Assembly (NCBI GenBank): GCA_902621345.1
Contig: CACNLV010000003.1
Coordinates: 1 to 48,862, forward strand
Reading direction: 5' to 3'
Origin: an uncultured Pelagibacteraceae bacterium
GTDB taxonomy: Bacteria > Pseudomonadota > Alphaproteobacteria > Pelagibacterales > Pelagibacteraceae
Length of the DNA stretch: 48,862 nucleotides
A program made the position numbers and the translations under genes. The notes under the pieces were generated by a model. It was not told the origin of the DNA and did no database searches. It worked only from the letters and a program-made list of their open reading frames with translations. Every line of letters begins with the position of its first letter. Within the stretch, counting starts at the first letter, position 1. This document shows positions 36,078-44,677 of this stretch, one piece after another.

Positions 36078-36492
36078 AATTTTTTTTATATAATTCCTCG
36101 AAATCCACCTTTTTTTCAACCTTAATTGCTGGGTAACCGGAGTTATGAAGTAAGTTTACTAATGTTTTTTCTATCTCAGGAAAAATTTCTTTTTGAACCT
36201 CAACTAAAACAATTTTTTCTAAAATCTTTTTTTCTTTTAGATTTTCATCGACTTGCACAACAGATGTGTATACGAATTCAAAAATTGATTTTTTTACGTT
36301 TTCTTCTTTATCATGAAACCTTATGGAGGTATCGATTTCTATTAATCTACTCTTTATTGCTTTTGACTCTATATTAATTCCTAACTGATAACGAGAAATG
36401 TTATCTTTTACATACATATATGTTTCGGCATCTGGTGTTTCGCTTGACATATCTTTGATGTATTTAGCTAAAATTTTATAATTTTTTGTCAT
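36070..36492 (-). CDS. secB: SecB protein-export chaperone
   Basis: This 140-aa cytoplasmic chaperone keeps precursors unfolded for SecA/SecYEG. It shows the SecB opening YIKDMSSETPDAE near residue 11 (family form YIKDLSFENPNAP), FVYTSVVQVDENLKEK near residue 71 and LLHNSGYPAIKVEKKVDFEELY at the C-terminus, where other SecBs have GFPP. Conservation is moderate, but position beside dnaQ matches alphaproteobacteria. Its start overlaps the fxsA stop by 17 nt. Confidence 0.88.
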   Translation of the reverse strand: MTKNYKILAKYIKDMSSETPDAETYMYVKDNISRYQLGINIESKAIKSRLIEIDTSIRFHDKEENVKKSIFEFVYTSVVQVDENLKEKKILEKIVLVEVQKEIFPEIEKTLVNLLHNSGYPAIKVEKKVDFEELYKKNFN

Positions 36493-36901
36493 CTTCTTTT
36501 TCTAAATCTTGATATTCACCATCAATAAATTCCTCTTTTTTATTTTTCTTAACTTGAACTTTAGATGATAGTATTTTTAAAATAAGGTTTCTAGTTAAGG
36601 GAAATATCAAAAGAAAACCAATTATATCTGTTACGAAGCCGGGGATAATTAGCAACATAGCGGCGACAGTAATAGCCGCACCTGATATTATTTCATAAAT
36701 GGGCGATTCATTTTTAACCAATTGCGTTAAACCAGACCTTAAGGTGTTTATACCTTCGTATCTGGCATAGAATACTCCAAGAATTGCAGTTACAAATATC
36801 AATGTAATTGTCGTTAAAGCTCCAATTTGAGACCCAATTTTTATTAATAGGTATATTTCAATAATTGGGACAAGTATTATTGCAGTAAGAACTGAGTTCA
36901 T
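36476..36901 (-). CDS. fxsA: FxsA-family membrane protein
   Basis: This 141-aa inner-membrane protein has hydrophobic segments near residues 4-21, 27-46 and 70-103. The FxsA pattern is present: PIIEIYLLIKIGSQIGALTT at residues 13-32, then GAAITVAAMLLIIPGFVTDIIGFLL, with its Pro-Gly-Phe turn. The tail is charged. In E. coli FxsA overproduction relieves phage T7 exclusion by the F factor; the natural role is unknown. It is transcribed with secB and is divergent from the Tim44-like gene (57 nt apart). Confidence 0.93.
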   Translation of the reverse strand: MNSVLTAIILVPIIEIYLLIKIGSQIGALTTITLIFVTAILGVFYARYEGINTLRSGLTQLVKNESPIYEIISGAAITVAAMLLIIPGFVTDIIGFLLIFPLTRNLILKILSSKVQVKKNKKEEFIDGEYQDLEKEDDKKL

Positions 36902-36958
36902 TTGTCTTTAATTTAATTGCTAGTTGAAATTATTCAACATAGTAATTACAATTAGTCA

Positions 36959-37555
36959 ATGAATTATAGTTTTGAATATATAGACATCATCCTTTTGGCA
37001 ATGATAGCGGGCTTTATCTTTTTAAGATTGAGAGGAATTTTAGGCAAGAGAACAGGATTTGAAGGTAAAGTTAATCCACAATTTGAGAAGATTTTAAAAG
37101 AAGCTCAGGCAGAAAATTCAGTTAAAGTTAAAGAAAATTTTGATGAAGAAGCTCAGAAAGAATTTTTAAAAGGCGCCAAAATTGCTTATGAAACAATAAT
37201 TACTGACTTTAGTGATCAAGATAATAAAATTACTAACAGCAAACCTTTATTAAGTGAAAAAATTTATTCTCAATTTAAAGCTGCTTTAATTGATAGAAGT
37301 AAAAGAGGTCATTCTGCTGAGATAACTTTTATTGGTATCAATTCAGCAAAAATAAAAGAACACAACAAAATCGGTTCTATTTTAAAAGTTACAGTAGATT
37401 TTGTTGCCGAAGTCATAACCTGTATTAGAGATAAAGAAAAAAAAATAGTTTCAGGCGATCCAGAGACAATTAAAAAGATTTACGATACCTGGGTATTCTC
37501 CAGAGATACAAAATCGAATAATCCAAATTGGCAACTAGTAGATACTTTAACTTAA
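36959..37555 (+). CDS. Tim44-like domain membrane protein
   Basis: This 198-aa protein has one N-terminal membrane segment (IDIILLAMIAGFIFLRLRGILG, within residues 8-30) and a C-terminal Tim44-like domain (about 60-195). The pattern includes FLKGAKIAYETIITDFS and LLSEKIYSQFKAALIDRSK. In mitochondria Tim44 anchors Hsp70 at the import channel; bacterial homologues occur across alphaproteobacteria, usually in a Tim44-MltA-Smr cluster. Here MltA is absent and Smr follows with no gap. Function in bacteria is not settled. Confidence 0.88.
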   Translation: MNYSFEYIDIILLAMIAGFIFLRLRGILGKRTGFEGKVNPQFEKILKEAQAENSVKVKENFDEEAQKEFLKGAKIAYETIITDFSDQDNKITNSKPLLSEKIYSQFKAALIDRSKRGHSAEITFIGINSAKIKEHNKIGSILKVTVDFVAEVITCIRDKEKKIVSGDPETIKKIYDTWVFSRDTKSNNPNWQLVDTLT

Positions 37556-37975
37556 TTGATTACAAAAATTTCTAAGAAAGATAAAAAGATTTGGGAAGAA
37601 TTTTTAACTAAAAAAGAACCTTTACCAAATAAAGATACAGTATTCTCTGAAAAAAAAACTTTAAAAGTTAAAACTTTTGATTTTCATGGCTTTTCTTTAG
37701 ATGAAGCAAATACAACTATAAATAAACTAATTAAGGACTCTTACAAAAACGGGGTAAGGAAATTAATTATCGTTACAGGTAAAGGCATTCACTCAGATAA
37801 TGAAAAAAATCCTTACTCTTCAAAAGATCTTGGTATTCTAAAATATTCTATGCCGGAATACATAAAGAATAACCCAGAATTAATGATATTAATTAATGAA
37901 ATAAAAGATGCTAGTATTAAGGATGGAGGAAGTGGTTCATTTTATATTTTTCTTAAAAATAATTTAAAAAAATAA
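37556..37975 (+). CDS. Smr-domain protein
   Basis: This 139-aa protein begins with TTG immediately after the Tim44-like stop; no ATG gives a sensible N-terminus. The Smr domain is visible as FDFHGFSLDEANTTINKLI near residue 41 (family D-L/F-H-G), then VRKLIIVTGKGIHS near residue 67 and DGGSGSFYIFLK at the end. Smr domains bind or cut nucleic acids (MutS2-like). Its position behind a Tim44-like gene is conserved in alphaproteobacteria. It converges on hslU with 78 nt of unremarkable AT-rich DNA between. Confidence 0.87.
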   Translation: MITKISKKDKKIWEEFLTKKEPLPNKDTVFSEKKTLKVKTFDFHGFSLDEANTTINKLIKDSYKNGVRKLIIVTGKGIHSDNEKNPYSSKDLGILKYSMPEYIKNNPELMILINEIKDASIKDGGSGSFYIFLKNNLKK

Positions 37976-38053
37976 TAATTTTGCTGGTCAAGTAAAAATT
38001 AAGAAATTTAGAAAGAATTTAAAACAAAATTAGAGAATTAGAATCTTTAACTT

Positions 38054-39427
38054 TTAAAGAATAAATTTTGATAAATCGGTATCTTTAACCAGATTATCCA
38101 AATTTTTGTTTATATAGTCTTTATCAATAGTAATTTTTTCACCGGATCTATCAGTTGCGGTAAAGCTGATTTCATCTAAAATTTTTTCAATAATTGTGTG
38201 TAATCTTCTTGCTCCAATATTTTCAACCGTCGCATTAACTTCTGATGCAATATTGGCTATTGCATCTATACCATCCTCAGAAAATTCTAATTCAACATTT
38301 TCAGTTTTTAAAAGTGCAACATATTGCTTAATCAAACTGTAATCTGGTTCTTTTAAAATTCTTTTAAAATCCTCACTTGTTAAAGCTTCCAATTCAACTC
38401 TTATTGGTAATCGTCCTTGTAATTCAGGTAATAAATCTGACGGTTTAGCGAGTTGAAATGCACCAGAGGCAATAAATAAAATATGATCTGTTTTGATTGG
38501 ACCATATTTGGTATTTACTGTAGTTCCCTCTATTAAGGGCAATAAGTCTCTTTGTACACCCTCTCTTGAGACATCACCGCCAACTCTATCTGTTCTTCCA
38601 GAAATTTTGTCAATTTCATCTAAAAAGACTATACCATTATTTTCAGTTGAAATTTTTGCAGCTTTAATAATTTTATCCTGCTCAATCAATTTATCAGACT
38701 CATCATTTATTAAAATTTCATGAGATTCTTTTACGGTCATTTTTTTCTTTTTTTCTTTGGCACCCATAGATTTTCCAAGCATTTCACCAATATTAATCAT
38801 ACCAACATTAGCTCCCGGCATTCCTGGTATCTCAAATGAGGTAGAATTAGATCCTGTGTCATTAACGGCAATTTCAATTTCATTGTCGTCTAAATCACCA
38901 TTTCTTAATCTTTGTCTGAAACTTTCTCTAGTGGCTGCGCTCGCTTTCTTTCCAACTAAAGCATCTAAAACTTTCTCTTCAGCAAGTTTCTGTGCTTTCG
39001 TTTTTACTTCTTTTCTTTTTTTTATTTTTTCCATTGAAATAGCTATTTCAACTAAATCTCTTACTATTTGTTCTACATCTCTTCCTACATAACCTACTTC
39101 TGTAAATCTTGTTGCTTCAACTTTAACAAAAGGAGCTTCGGCTAGTTTTGATAATCTTCTTGATATTTCAGTTTTTCCTACGCCAGTTGGACCAATCATT
39201 AGAATATTTTTTGGTAAAACCTCATTTTTCATTTCTCCTTTCAGAGCTTGTCTTCTCCATCTATTTCTTAGTGCAACAGCAACGGCTTTTTTTGCTTTAT
39301 TCTGTCCAACAACAAACCTATCTAATTCAGACACTATTTCTCTTGGTGAAAGAGAACTACCTAAAAACTCTTCTTTAGAGCCAATTTTATCTTCTGGGTG
39401 TAGCCGTGTGACGTTAGATTTATCCAT
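38054..39427 (-). CDS. hslU: HslU ATPase of the HslUV protease
   Basis: This 457-aa AAA+ unfoldase has the conserved start [34 protein letters not shown], spanning about residues 26-60. It also has the Walker [21 protein letters not shown] near residue 75, [14 protein letters not shown] (pore loop), [11 protein letters not shown] (Walker B), and the C-terminal [10 protein letters not shown]...DTDLSKFIL, whose last residues dock into HslV. It unfolds substrates and feeds them to HslV. Its start overlaps the hslV stop by one base. Confidence 0.97.
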   Translation of the reverse strand: MDKSNVTRLHPEDKIGSKEEFLGSSLSPREIVSELDRFVVGQNKAKKAVAVALRNRWRRQALKGEMKNEVLPKNILMIGPTGVGKTEISRRLSKLAEAPFVKVEATRFTEVGYVGRDVEQIVRDLVEIAISMEKIKKRKEVKTKAQKLAEEKVLDALVGKKASAATRESFRQRLRNGDLDDNEIEIAVNDTGSNSTSFEIPGMPGANVGMINIGEMLGKSMGAKEKKKKMTVKESHEILINDESDKLIEQDKIIKAAKISTENNGIVFLDEIDKISGRTDRVGGDVSREGVQRDLLPLIEGTTVNTKYGPIKTDHILFIASGAFQLAKPSDLLPELQGRLPIRVELEALTSEDFKRILKEPDYSLIKQYVALLKTENVELEFSEDGIDAIANIASEVNATVENIGARRLHTIIEKILDEISFTATDRSGEKITIDKDYINKNLDNLVKDTDLSKFIL

Positions 39428-39942
39428 TATATCTTTTCAATTTTGACATTATTATTTGTAAAAACACAAATTTCTGCCGCAACCTCAATTGCTTTTTTTG
39501 CAACTTGTTCAGCATTCATTTCTGTTCCAATTAAAACTTTCCCTGCTGCTAGCGCATAGTTTCCCCCAGAACCAATCCCAATTACATCTCCCTCAGGCTC
39601 CAAAACATCTCCTGTACCTGAGATTATATAGCTGTTTTCTTTGTCACCAATTGCCATTAGTGCTTCGAGTCTTCTTAAATATTTATCTGTTCGCCAATCT
39701 TTTGCTAACTCTACTGCTGCTCTAGACAAATTTCCTGCATGTTTTTCTAATTTGGCTTCTAGTCTTTCAAACAAAGTTAAAGCATCTGCTGTAGATCCTG
39801 CAAATCCTGCAACTACACCCCTTTTATCAATTCTTCTTACTTTTGACGCGGTGCTTTTAACGACTGTATTTCCCATACTTACTTGTCCATCACCTGCAAC
39901 CACCACTTCATTGTTTTTTCTTACTAATACTATCGTTGTCAT
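39427..39942 (-). CDS. hslV: HslV peptidase of the HslUV protease
   Basis: This 171-aa proteasome-like threonine peptidase starts [11 protein letters not shown], so removal of Met exposes the catalytic Thr that the family needs. This fixes the ATG at 39940-39942. [21 protein letters not shown] near residue 18 and [20 protein letters not shown] near residue 49 are characteristic. No Shine-Dalgarno is visible. A heat-shock-type promoter ends only 7 nt upstream, suggesting a leaderless mRNA. It is divergent from the his cluster, as in many alphaproteobacteria. Confidence 0.97.
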   Translation of the reverse strand: MTTIVLVRKNNEVVVAGDGQVSMGNTVVKSTASKVRRIDKRGVVAGFAGSTADALTLFERLEAKLEKHAGNLSRAAVELAKDWRTDKYLRRLEALMAIGDKENSYIISGTGDVLEPEGDVIGIGSGGNYALAAGKVLIGTEMNAEQVAKKAIEVAAEICVFTNNNVKIEKI

Positions 39943-39949
39943 AGCTTAT

Positions 39950-39977
39950 AAATGGATACTAAATTTAATACTTCAAG
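39950..39977 (-). promoter_or_regulatory. candidate RpoH (sigma-32-type) promoter of hslVU
   Basis: On the minus strand CTTGAA (39977-39972) is followed by 16 nt and CCATTT (39955-39950), then 7 nt to the hslV ATG. CTTGAA is an exact heat-shock -35 and CCATTT fits the -10. HslUV is a classic RpoH target. The spacing equals that of the grpE promoter. No ribosome-binding site could fit between start point and ATG. Confidence 0.58.
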
Positions 39978-40033
39978 CCCAAGTTTAGTATTATTGCCAT
40001 AATTGAATAATATATGTATACCTCTTTTTAATT

Positions 40034-40624
40034 ATGAAGCGTAAAGGCAAAATTAGTCGAAAAACTAAAGAGACCAGCATCAGTGTTGATTTGAATATTG
40101 ACGGGAAAGGTAAATATAAAATTGATACAGGTATAGGTTTCTTAAATCACATGCTAGAACAGTTATCTAAACATTCCTCCATTGACATGATTATAAAAGC
40201 AAAAGGAGATACTCATATAGATCTTCATCACACCACTGAGGATACTGGTATTGCGATAGGCGATGCTCTTAAGAAAGCTTTGAAAAAATCTGTTGGTATA
40301 AGAAGATATGCTCATGCAATGATACCTATGGATGAAACCTTATCTCGTGTAGCACTTGATATCTCTAATAGACCTTATTTGATTTGGAACGTTAATCTTA
40401 AAGTAGAAAAACTTGGAGAAATGGATACAGAACTTTTTAAAGAGTGGTTTCAAGCATTTTCACAAGCAGCTGGAATCACTTTACACGTTGAAAATATTTA
40501 CGGTGATAATAGTCATCATATTATTGAGTCTTGTTTTAAAGGTTTGGCAAGATCATTAAGAACAGCATTAGAGATAGATCCAAGGAATAAAAAAACAATT
40601 CCTTCTACAAAAGGTTCTTTATAA
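40034..40624 (+). CDS. hisB: imidazoleglycerol-phosphate dehydratase
   Basis: This 196-aa monofunctional enzyme lacks the phosphatase domain seen in E. coli HisB. It catalyses the sixth step of histidine synthesis. It shows [20 protein letters not shown] (near residue 33), the metal-binding [15 protein letters not shown] near residue 65 and the C-terminal [19 protein letters not shown]. It opens the his cluster and is followed by hisH after 5 nt. Confidence 0.97.
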   Translation: MKRKGKISRKTKETSISVDLNIDGKGKYKIDTGIGFLNHMLEQLSKHSSIDMIIKAKGDTHIDLHHTTEDTGIAIGDALKKALKKSVGIRRYAHAMIPMDETLSRVALDISNRPYLIWNVNLKVEKLGEMDTELFKEWFQAFSQAAGITLHVENIYGDNSHHIIESCFKGLARSLRTALEIDPRNKKTIPSTKGSL

Positions 40625-40629
40625 GTTTA

Positions 40630-41256
40630 ATGAAAGTCACAATTGTTGATTATAATTCGGGCAATATTAGCTCGGTGATTAATTCATTCGAGGAGGTAGC
40701 CAAAGATAAAGTAAATATTGAAGTAACTTCAAATTTAGACAAGATTAAATCAAGTGATAAATTAGTTTTACCAGGCCAAGGCTCATTTAAAAGCTGTGTA
40801 GATGCTTTAAATAATATCAGTGGTTTAATAGATACACTAAATGAATATATAATTAATAAAAAAAAACCATTACTTGGTATTTGTGTAGGTTTACAAATGT
40901 TTGCAGATGTTGGGCATGAAGAAGCTGAAACGAAAGGTTTAGGTTGGATATCTGGAAAAGTTTCAAAAATAGACAATCAAAATGGAAAATATAAACTTCC
41001 TCATATTGGATGGAATCAAATAAATATTGTCAAAGATAGTAAAATTTTTAAAAGTATAGAAAATAATTCTCATATGTATTTTGTGCACAGTTATGAATTT
41101 ATACCAGATGATAAGAGTGTGATTGCAGCAACAACAAATTATAGCTCAAATATTGTTTGTTCGATTGAAAAAGATAATATTTTTGGAACTCAGTTTCATC
41201 CAGAAAAAAGTGATACGGTGGGATTACAGCTTATTAAAAATTTTATAAAGTTATAA
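40630..41256 (+). CDS. hisH: imidazole glycerol phosphate synthase glutamine amidotransferase subunit
   Basis: This 208-aa class I amidotransferase releases ammonia from glutamine for HisF. It shows VDYNSGNISSV near residue 5, LVLPGQGSFKSC near residue 45 and the nucleophile Cys in LLGICVGLQMFADVGHEE near residue 80. The His-Glu pair is in GTQFHPEKS near residue 190, completing the catalytic triad. Its partner hisF lies about 1.7 kb downstream, separated by an FkbM gene and hisA. Confidence 0.97.
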   Translation: MKVTIVDYNSGNISSVINSFEEVAKDKVNIEVTSNLDKIKSSDKLVLPGQGSFKSCVDALNNISGLIDTLNEYIINKKKPLLGICVGLQMFADVGHEEAETKGLGWISGKVSKIDNQNGKYKLPHIGWNQINIVKDSKIFKSIENNSHMYFVHSYEFIPDDKSVIAATTNYSSNIVCSIEKDNIFGTQFHPEKSDTVGLQLIKNFIKL

Positions 41257-41260
41257 AAAA

Positions 41261-42115
41261 ATGAAAAATATTGATTTATCATCCTATAGTGGACAAAAAA
41301 TTCCAGTTTTGATGAAAAAAGCAGATGAATTATTCAAAGAGGGTCTTGAGGGTAAAATTCATGCACATAAAATTTACAATACAATTTTAGATCAAATTCC
41401 CATTCAATATGATGGAAACAACTTCCATGTTTTAAGAGGAATTTTGAGGCAAAGGATTTGGAACTGTGAGAGAAATTTTTTCTGGAATGAAAAGTTTTTT
41501 TCACAATCTGGGCAAGATAGAATTTTAAAAAATCATTTTTTTAAAAATAAAAAAAAAGGTTTTTTTGTTGAAATAGGTGCTTTTGATGGAGTAGAGGGCA
41601 GTAATTGCTTATATTTTGAGAATAATCAAGCCTGGAGTGGAATTGCAGTAGAGCCATCTAAAACTCAATTTTCTAAATTAAAGAAGAACAGAAAATGTAG
41701 TGTATTAAATCATGCAATCAGTTCCTCTGAAAAAGAAGTCGAATTTTATGAAGTACATCAAGGGCTTGCTCAAATGAGTGGAATAAATGATATTAATTAT
41801 TCTACTAAAGATATAGTTGAAAAAGATATTAAAAGCAAAATAAACAAATATAAACTTAAAACTACAACATTTAATAAAATTATTCCTTTCGACAAAATTA
41901 TAGATTATTTGTCCATTGATATTGAGGGTGGTGAGTTGGAGGTTTTAAAAACGATTGATTTCACAAAATATGTTATTAAGGTAATTTCTGTTGAAAATAA
42001 CAATCCTGAAAAAATTAATTTTAATTCTTTTTTTAAAGAAAAAAACTTTTCTTTTTTTGATAGAATAGGAGTTGACGAAATTTTTTTTAATAACAAGTTC
42101 TTCAAACTAGATTAA
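41261..42115 (+). CDS. FkbM-family SAM-dependent methyltransferase inserted in the his cluster
   Basis: This 284-aa protein has a helical N-terminal extension (about 1-80) and an FkbM methyltransferase domain. Motifs are FSQSGQDRIL near residue 84, the SAM-binding GFFVEIGAFDGVEGSNCLYF near residue 103, then IAVEPSKTQFSKLK and the acidic strand DYLSIDIEGGELEVLKTID near residue 218. FkbM enzymes methylate hydroxyl groups on sugars, polyketides or other small molecules. It sits 4 nt after hisH and 15 nt before hisA, so it is probably co-transcribed, yet no histidine step needs it. The substrate is unknown. Confidence 0.87.
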   Translation: MKNIDLSSYSGQKIPVLMKKADELFKEGLEGKIHAHKIYNTILDQIPIQYDGNNFHVLRGILRQRIWNCERNFFWNEKFFSQSGQDRILKNHFFKNKKKGFFVEIGAFDGVEGSNCLYFENNQAWSGIAVEPSKTQFSKLKKNRKCSVLNHAISSSEKEVEFYEVHQGLAQMSGINDINYSTKDIVEKDIKSKINKYKLKTTTFNKIIPFDKIIDYLSIDIEGGELEVLKTIDFTKYVIKVISVENNNPEKINFNSFFKEKNFSFFDRIGVDEIFFNNKFFKLD

Positions 42116-42130
42116 ATAAAAATTGAAATA

Positions 42131-42847
42131 ATGAAGATTTTTCCTGCAATAGATATTAAGGACAAAAGGTGCGTGAGACTAGTCAAAGGAGAATTTGACA
42201 ATAAAACCGAATATAAAATGTCACCACTTGAACAAGCCGAAAAATATAAAGACCATGGTTTCGAGAATTTACACATCATCGATCTAGATGGAGCTTTAAC
42301 TGGAGAAACTGTTAATCTAGATGTTATTGAGAACATAGTTAGTAAATATGATTTAAAGGTTGAAGTAGGTGGTGGCATTAGAAATCTTAACAGTATTAAA
42401 AAATACATAGAGGTTGGTGCCGAGAAAGTTATCCTTGGAAGTGCTGCTATAAAAGAAAAAAGCTTTTTGAAAGAAGCTTGTGAAATATTTAAAGATAAAA
42501 TCGCCCTTGGCTTAGATGCAAAAAATGGATATTTGTTAGTATCTGGATGGAAGGAGAATTCAAATAAATTGACATTAGATTATTTAAAGGAAGTAAATAA
42601 CTATGGTTTTAGTAGATTGATTTATACTGATATAAATAGAGATGGCATGAAACAAAGTCCAAATTTTGAAGAAACATCTAATGTTTCAAATATTTCAAAC
42701 TGTCCAGTAATTATATCCGGTGGAGTTTCATCAATAGATGATATTAAGAAAGCTAAAACTTTAAAAAATGTTGAGGGTATTATAATTGGGAAAGCAATTT
42801 ATGATGGAGATATTAAATTGAGTGATCTAGCCAAGGAATTAATTTGA
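42131..42847 (+). CDS. hisA: ProFAR isomerase (HisA)
   Basis: This 238-aa TIM-barrel isomerase opens the ribose of ProFAR in histidine synthesis. It shows IFPAIDIKDKRCVRLVKGEF from residue 3 with the catalytic Asp, the phosphate-binding VEVGGGIRNLNSIKKYI near residue 77, and IYTDINRDGMKQSPN with the second Asp near residue 166. The C-terminal phosphate site is VIISGGVSSIDDI. Its TGA is followed directly by the ATG of a 29-codon ORF. Confidence 0.97.
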   Translation: MKIFPAIDIKDKRCVRLVKGEFDNKTEYKMSPLEQAEKYKDHGFENLHIIDLDGALTGETVNLDVIENIVSKYDLKVEVGGGIRNLNSIKKYIEVGAEKVILGSAAIKEKSFLKEACEIFKDKIALGLDAKNGYLLVSGWKENSNKLTLDYLKEVNNYGFSRLIYTDINRDGMKQSPNFEETSNVSNISNCPVIISGGVSSIDDIKKAKTLKNVEGIIIGKAIYDGDIKLSDLAKELI

Positions 42848-42937
42848 ATGAATTCATTTGATTATTTAAGTCTTTATTTAATCGTAATAATATTGTGTTT
42901 TGTTAGTGTAAATTATCTTTACAGAATATATTTTTAA
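42848..42937 (+). CDS. 29-aa single-helix membrane microprotein between hisA and hisF
   Basis: ATG 42848 follows the hisA stop with no gap, and TAA 42935-42937 ends 2 nt before the hisF ATG, so the ORF occupies the whole 92-nt gap. The peptide is [20 protein letters not shown] followed by VNYLYRIYF. It is one hydrophobic helix (about residues 8-20) with an aromatic, weakly basic C-terminus, consistent with an inner-membrane microprotein. I recognise no family. Exact filling of the gap supports translation, but chance cannot be ruled out for such a short ORF. Confidence 0.48.
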   Translation: MNSFDYLSLYLIVIILCFVSVNYLYRIYF

Positions 42938-42939
42938 AA

Positions 42940-43695
42940 ATGTTGAAAAATAGAATAATTCCTTGTTTGGATGTAAAAAATGGCCGTGTTGTCAAAGGTA
43001 TTAACTTTGTAAATTTAAAGGATGCAGGAGATCCTGTTGAACAGGCTAAAATTTATAGCGACGGTGGAGCAGATGAAATTTGTTTTCTAGACATAACAGC
43101 ATCAAATGAAAATAGAGATATAATTTATGATGTTGTAAAAAGAACTTCCAAGAAATGCTTTGTACCTTTAACTGTGGGCGGTGGAATTAGAAGTGTAGAG
43201 GACATAAATAAATTACTTAGCTGTGGTGCAGATAAAGTTTCAATAAATACAGCAGCTGTTGAAAATTCAAAAGTAGTTATTGAGAGTTCAAAAAAGTTTG
43301 GATCCCAATGCATTGTTGTAGCAATTGATGCTAAAAAAAATGGAGATAAATGGGAAGTCTTTACACATGGGGGAAGGAACAATAGTGGAATCGATGCATT
43401 AGATTATGCAAAAAAAATGGAGGAGAATGGTGCAGGAGAATTATTAGTAACCTCAATGGATAAAGATGGAACACAAGAGGGCTATGATATTGATTTAATG
43501 ACTAAAATTGCATCAAGAGTAAATATACCTTTAATAGCATCTGGTGGAGTTGGAAATTTAGATCATTTAGTAGATGGTATAAGATATGGTAATGCAAGTG
43601 CTGTTTTGGCAGCTTCTATATTTCACTATGGGAAATACTCTGTAAAAGAGGCTAAGGAATATTTGGACTTAAAAGGAGTTCCTGTTAGAATTTAA
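42940..43695 (+). CDS. hisF: imidazole glycerol phosphate synthase cyclase subunit
   Basis: This 251-aa TIM barrel uses ammonia from HisH to form imidazole glycerol phosphate and AICAR. It shows [19 protein letters not shown] from residue 4 with the catalytic Asp, [18 protein letters not shown] near residue 77, and [16 protein letters not shown] with the second Asp near residue 168. [15 protein letters not shown] is near residue 193. All catalytic residues are present. hisE follows after one base. Confidence 0.98.
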   Translation: MLKNRIIPCLDVKNGRVVKGINFVNLKDAGDPVEQAKIYSDGGADEICFLDITASNENRDIIYDVVKRTSKKCFVPLTVGGGIRSVEDINKLLSCGADKVSINTAAVENSKVVIESSKKFGSQCIVVAIDAKKNGDKWEVFTHGGRNNSGIDALDYAKKMEENGAGELLVTSMDKDGTQEGYDIDLMTKIASRVNIPLIASGGVGNLDHLVDGIRYGNASAVLAASIFHYGKYSVKEAKEYLDLKGVPVRI

Positions 43696-43696
43696 T

Positions 43697-43984
43697 ATGT
43701 TAAGCACATTAGAAAATTTATTTAAACTTGCACGTGAAAGAAAAGAAAAACCAGTTGATGGTTCTTATACAAATAAATTATTATCTAACAAATCTTTAAG
43801 TAAATCAAAAGTTTTAGAGGAAATAAATGAGTTAATTGATGCCGTAGAGAAAGACACCAATAAAATTCACGAAGCTGCAGATGTATTTTATCATTTGATA
43901 ATTTATCTCGAGGCGCATAATATTAAGATTGAGGATATAGAGAAGGAGTTAGGAAAAAGAAAAAAAATTAATGAGCAAGATTAA
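43697..43984 (+). CDS. hisE: phosphoribosyl-ATP pyrophosphatase
   Basis: This 95-aa MazG-like enzyme hydrolyses phosphoribosyl-ATP to phosphoribosyl-AMP in the second step of histidine synthesis. It shows GSYTNKLLSNKSLSKSKVLEEINELIDAV, starting near residue 22, with the metal-binding EExxE-like helix, and EAADVFYHLIIYLEAHNI near residue 59 with the second acidic helix. HisI is separate and not in the window. It overlaps the following small ORF by 14 nt. Confidence 0.94.
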   Translation: MLSTLENLFKLARERKEKPVDGSYTNKLLSNKSLSKSKVLEEINELIDAVEKDTNKIHEAADVFYHLIIYLEAHNIKIEDIEKELGKRKKINEQD

Positions 43985-44312
43985 AATTGTTTTAGTCTTT
44001 TTAATTTGTTTTGGTATTTATAAAGGCTATGTAGCTTTTTCTGAATTTGAAATAGGAGTTTCCGATAGAATTACTGAGTTGGAAGAAAATGTTGATATTG
44101 AAAGACAAGGAGAAGTTATAGCTCTTATGATGTATTTGGGTGATCCTTTGGAATTAAAAGAACATTTATTAGTTGAAAAAGAATCTAAATGTTTAGACAT
44201 GAAGCGGATAGCCGAGGAAACATCTTTTGCATATTATGAATGTGTTGTCGTTGATGCTAATTTAAAAGGTGGGAAAATAATTAGTGTAAATAAAGAACTA
44301 GAGATTCTATAA
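43971..44312 (+). CDS. small exported or membrane-anchored protein of unknown function
   Basis: This 113-aa protein has an N-terminal basic start and a single hydrophobic segment (IKIVLVFLICFGIYKGYVAF, residues 4-23), then a soluble, acidic periplasmic-type domain. Two Cys (in ESKCLDMKR and YYECVVVD) could form a disulfide. No family is recognised. It overlaps hisE by 14 nt and the HIT gene by one base (TAATG), so it belongs to the same transcript. A role in histidine synthesis is not implied. Confidence 0.75.
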   Translation: MSKIKIVLVFLICFGIYKGYVAFSEFEIGVSDRITELEENVDIERQGEVIALMMYLGDPLELKEHLLVEKESKCLDMKRIAEETSFAYYECVVVDANLKGGKIISVNKELEIL

Positions 44313-44677
44313 TGACTTATGATGACAACAACATTTTTGCGAAAATTTTAAGAAATGAAATTCCTTGCAATAAAATTTATGAGGATGAGTTTGTCTTATC
44401 TTTTTACGATATTAACCCTCAAAAAAAAATTCACGTTCTTGTTATACCAAAAGGAAAATATGTAGACCTCGATGATTTTTCGGTAAATGCTTCATCCGAA
44501 GAGATGGTAGGATTGTTAAAAGGGATAAATAAAGTTGCGAAAAAGCTTAAAATTTCAGTTGATATAGGAAAAGGATATCGAGTATTAGCAAATATAAGTG
44601 AACATGGAGGCCAAGAAGTACCTCATCTACACTTTCATTTATTTGGAGGTGAAAGAGTTGGAAAGATGGTTGAGTGA
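44312..44677 (+). CDS. HIT-family (HinT-like) nucleotide hydrolase
   Basis: This 121-aa histidine-triad protein hydrolyses purine nucleoside phosphoramidates. It shows NIFAKILRNEIPCNKIYEDE from residue 7, HVLVIPKGKYVDLDDF near residue 42 and the histidine triad VPHLHFHLFGG near the C-terminus, where the central His is the nucleophile. Length is typical for HinT. In alphaproteobacteria a HIT gene often follows hisE, as here. It overlaps the GNAT gene by 4 nt (GTGA). Confidence 0.94.
   Translation: MTYDDNNIFAKILRNEIPCNKIYEDEFVLSFYDINPQKKIHVLVIPKGKYVDLDDFSVNASSEEMVGLLKGINKVAKKLKISVDIGKGYRVLANISEHGGQEVPHLHFHLFGGERVGKMVE

Noticed and set aside
37976..38053. bidirectional terminator between smr and hslU
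   Set aside because: No stem with a following T-run was found in this 78-nt convergent gap.
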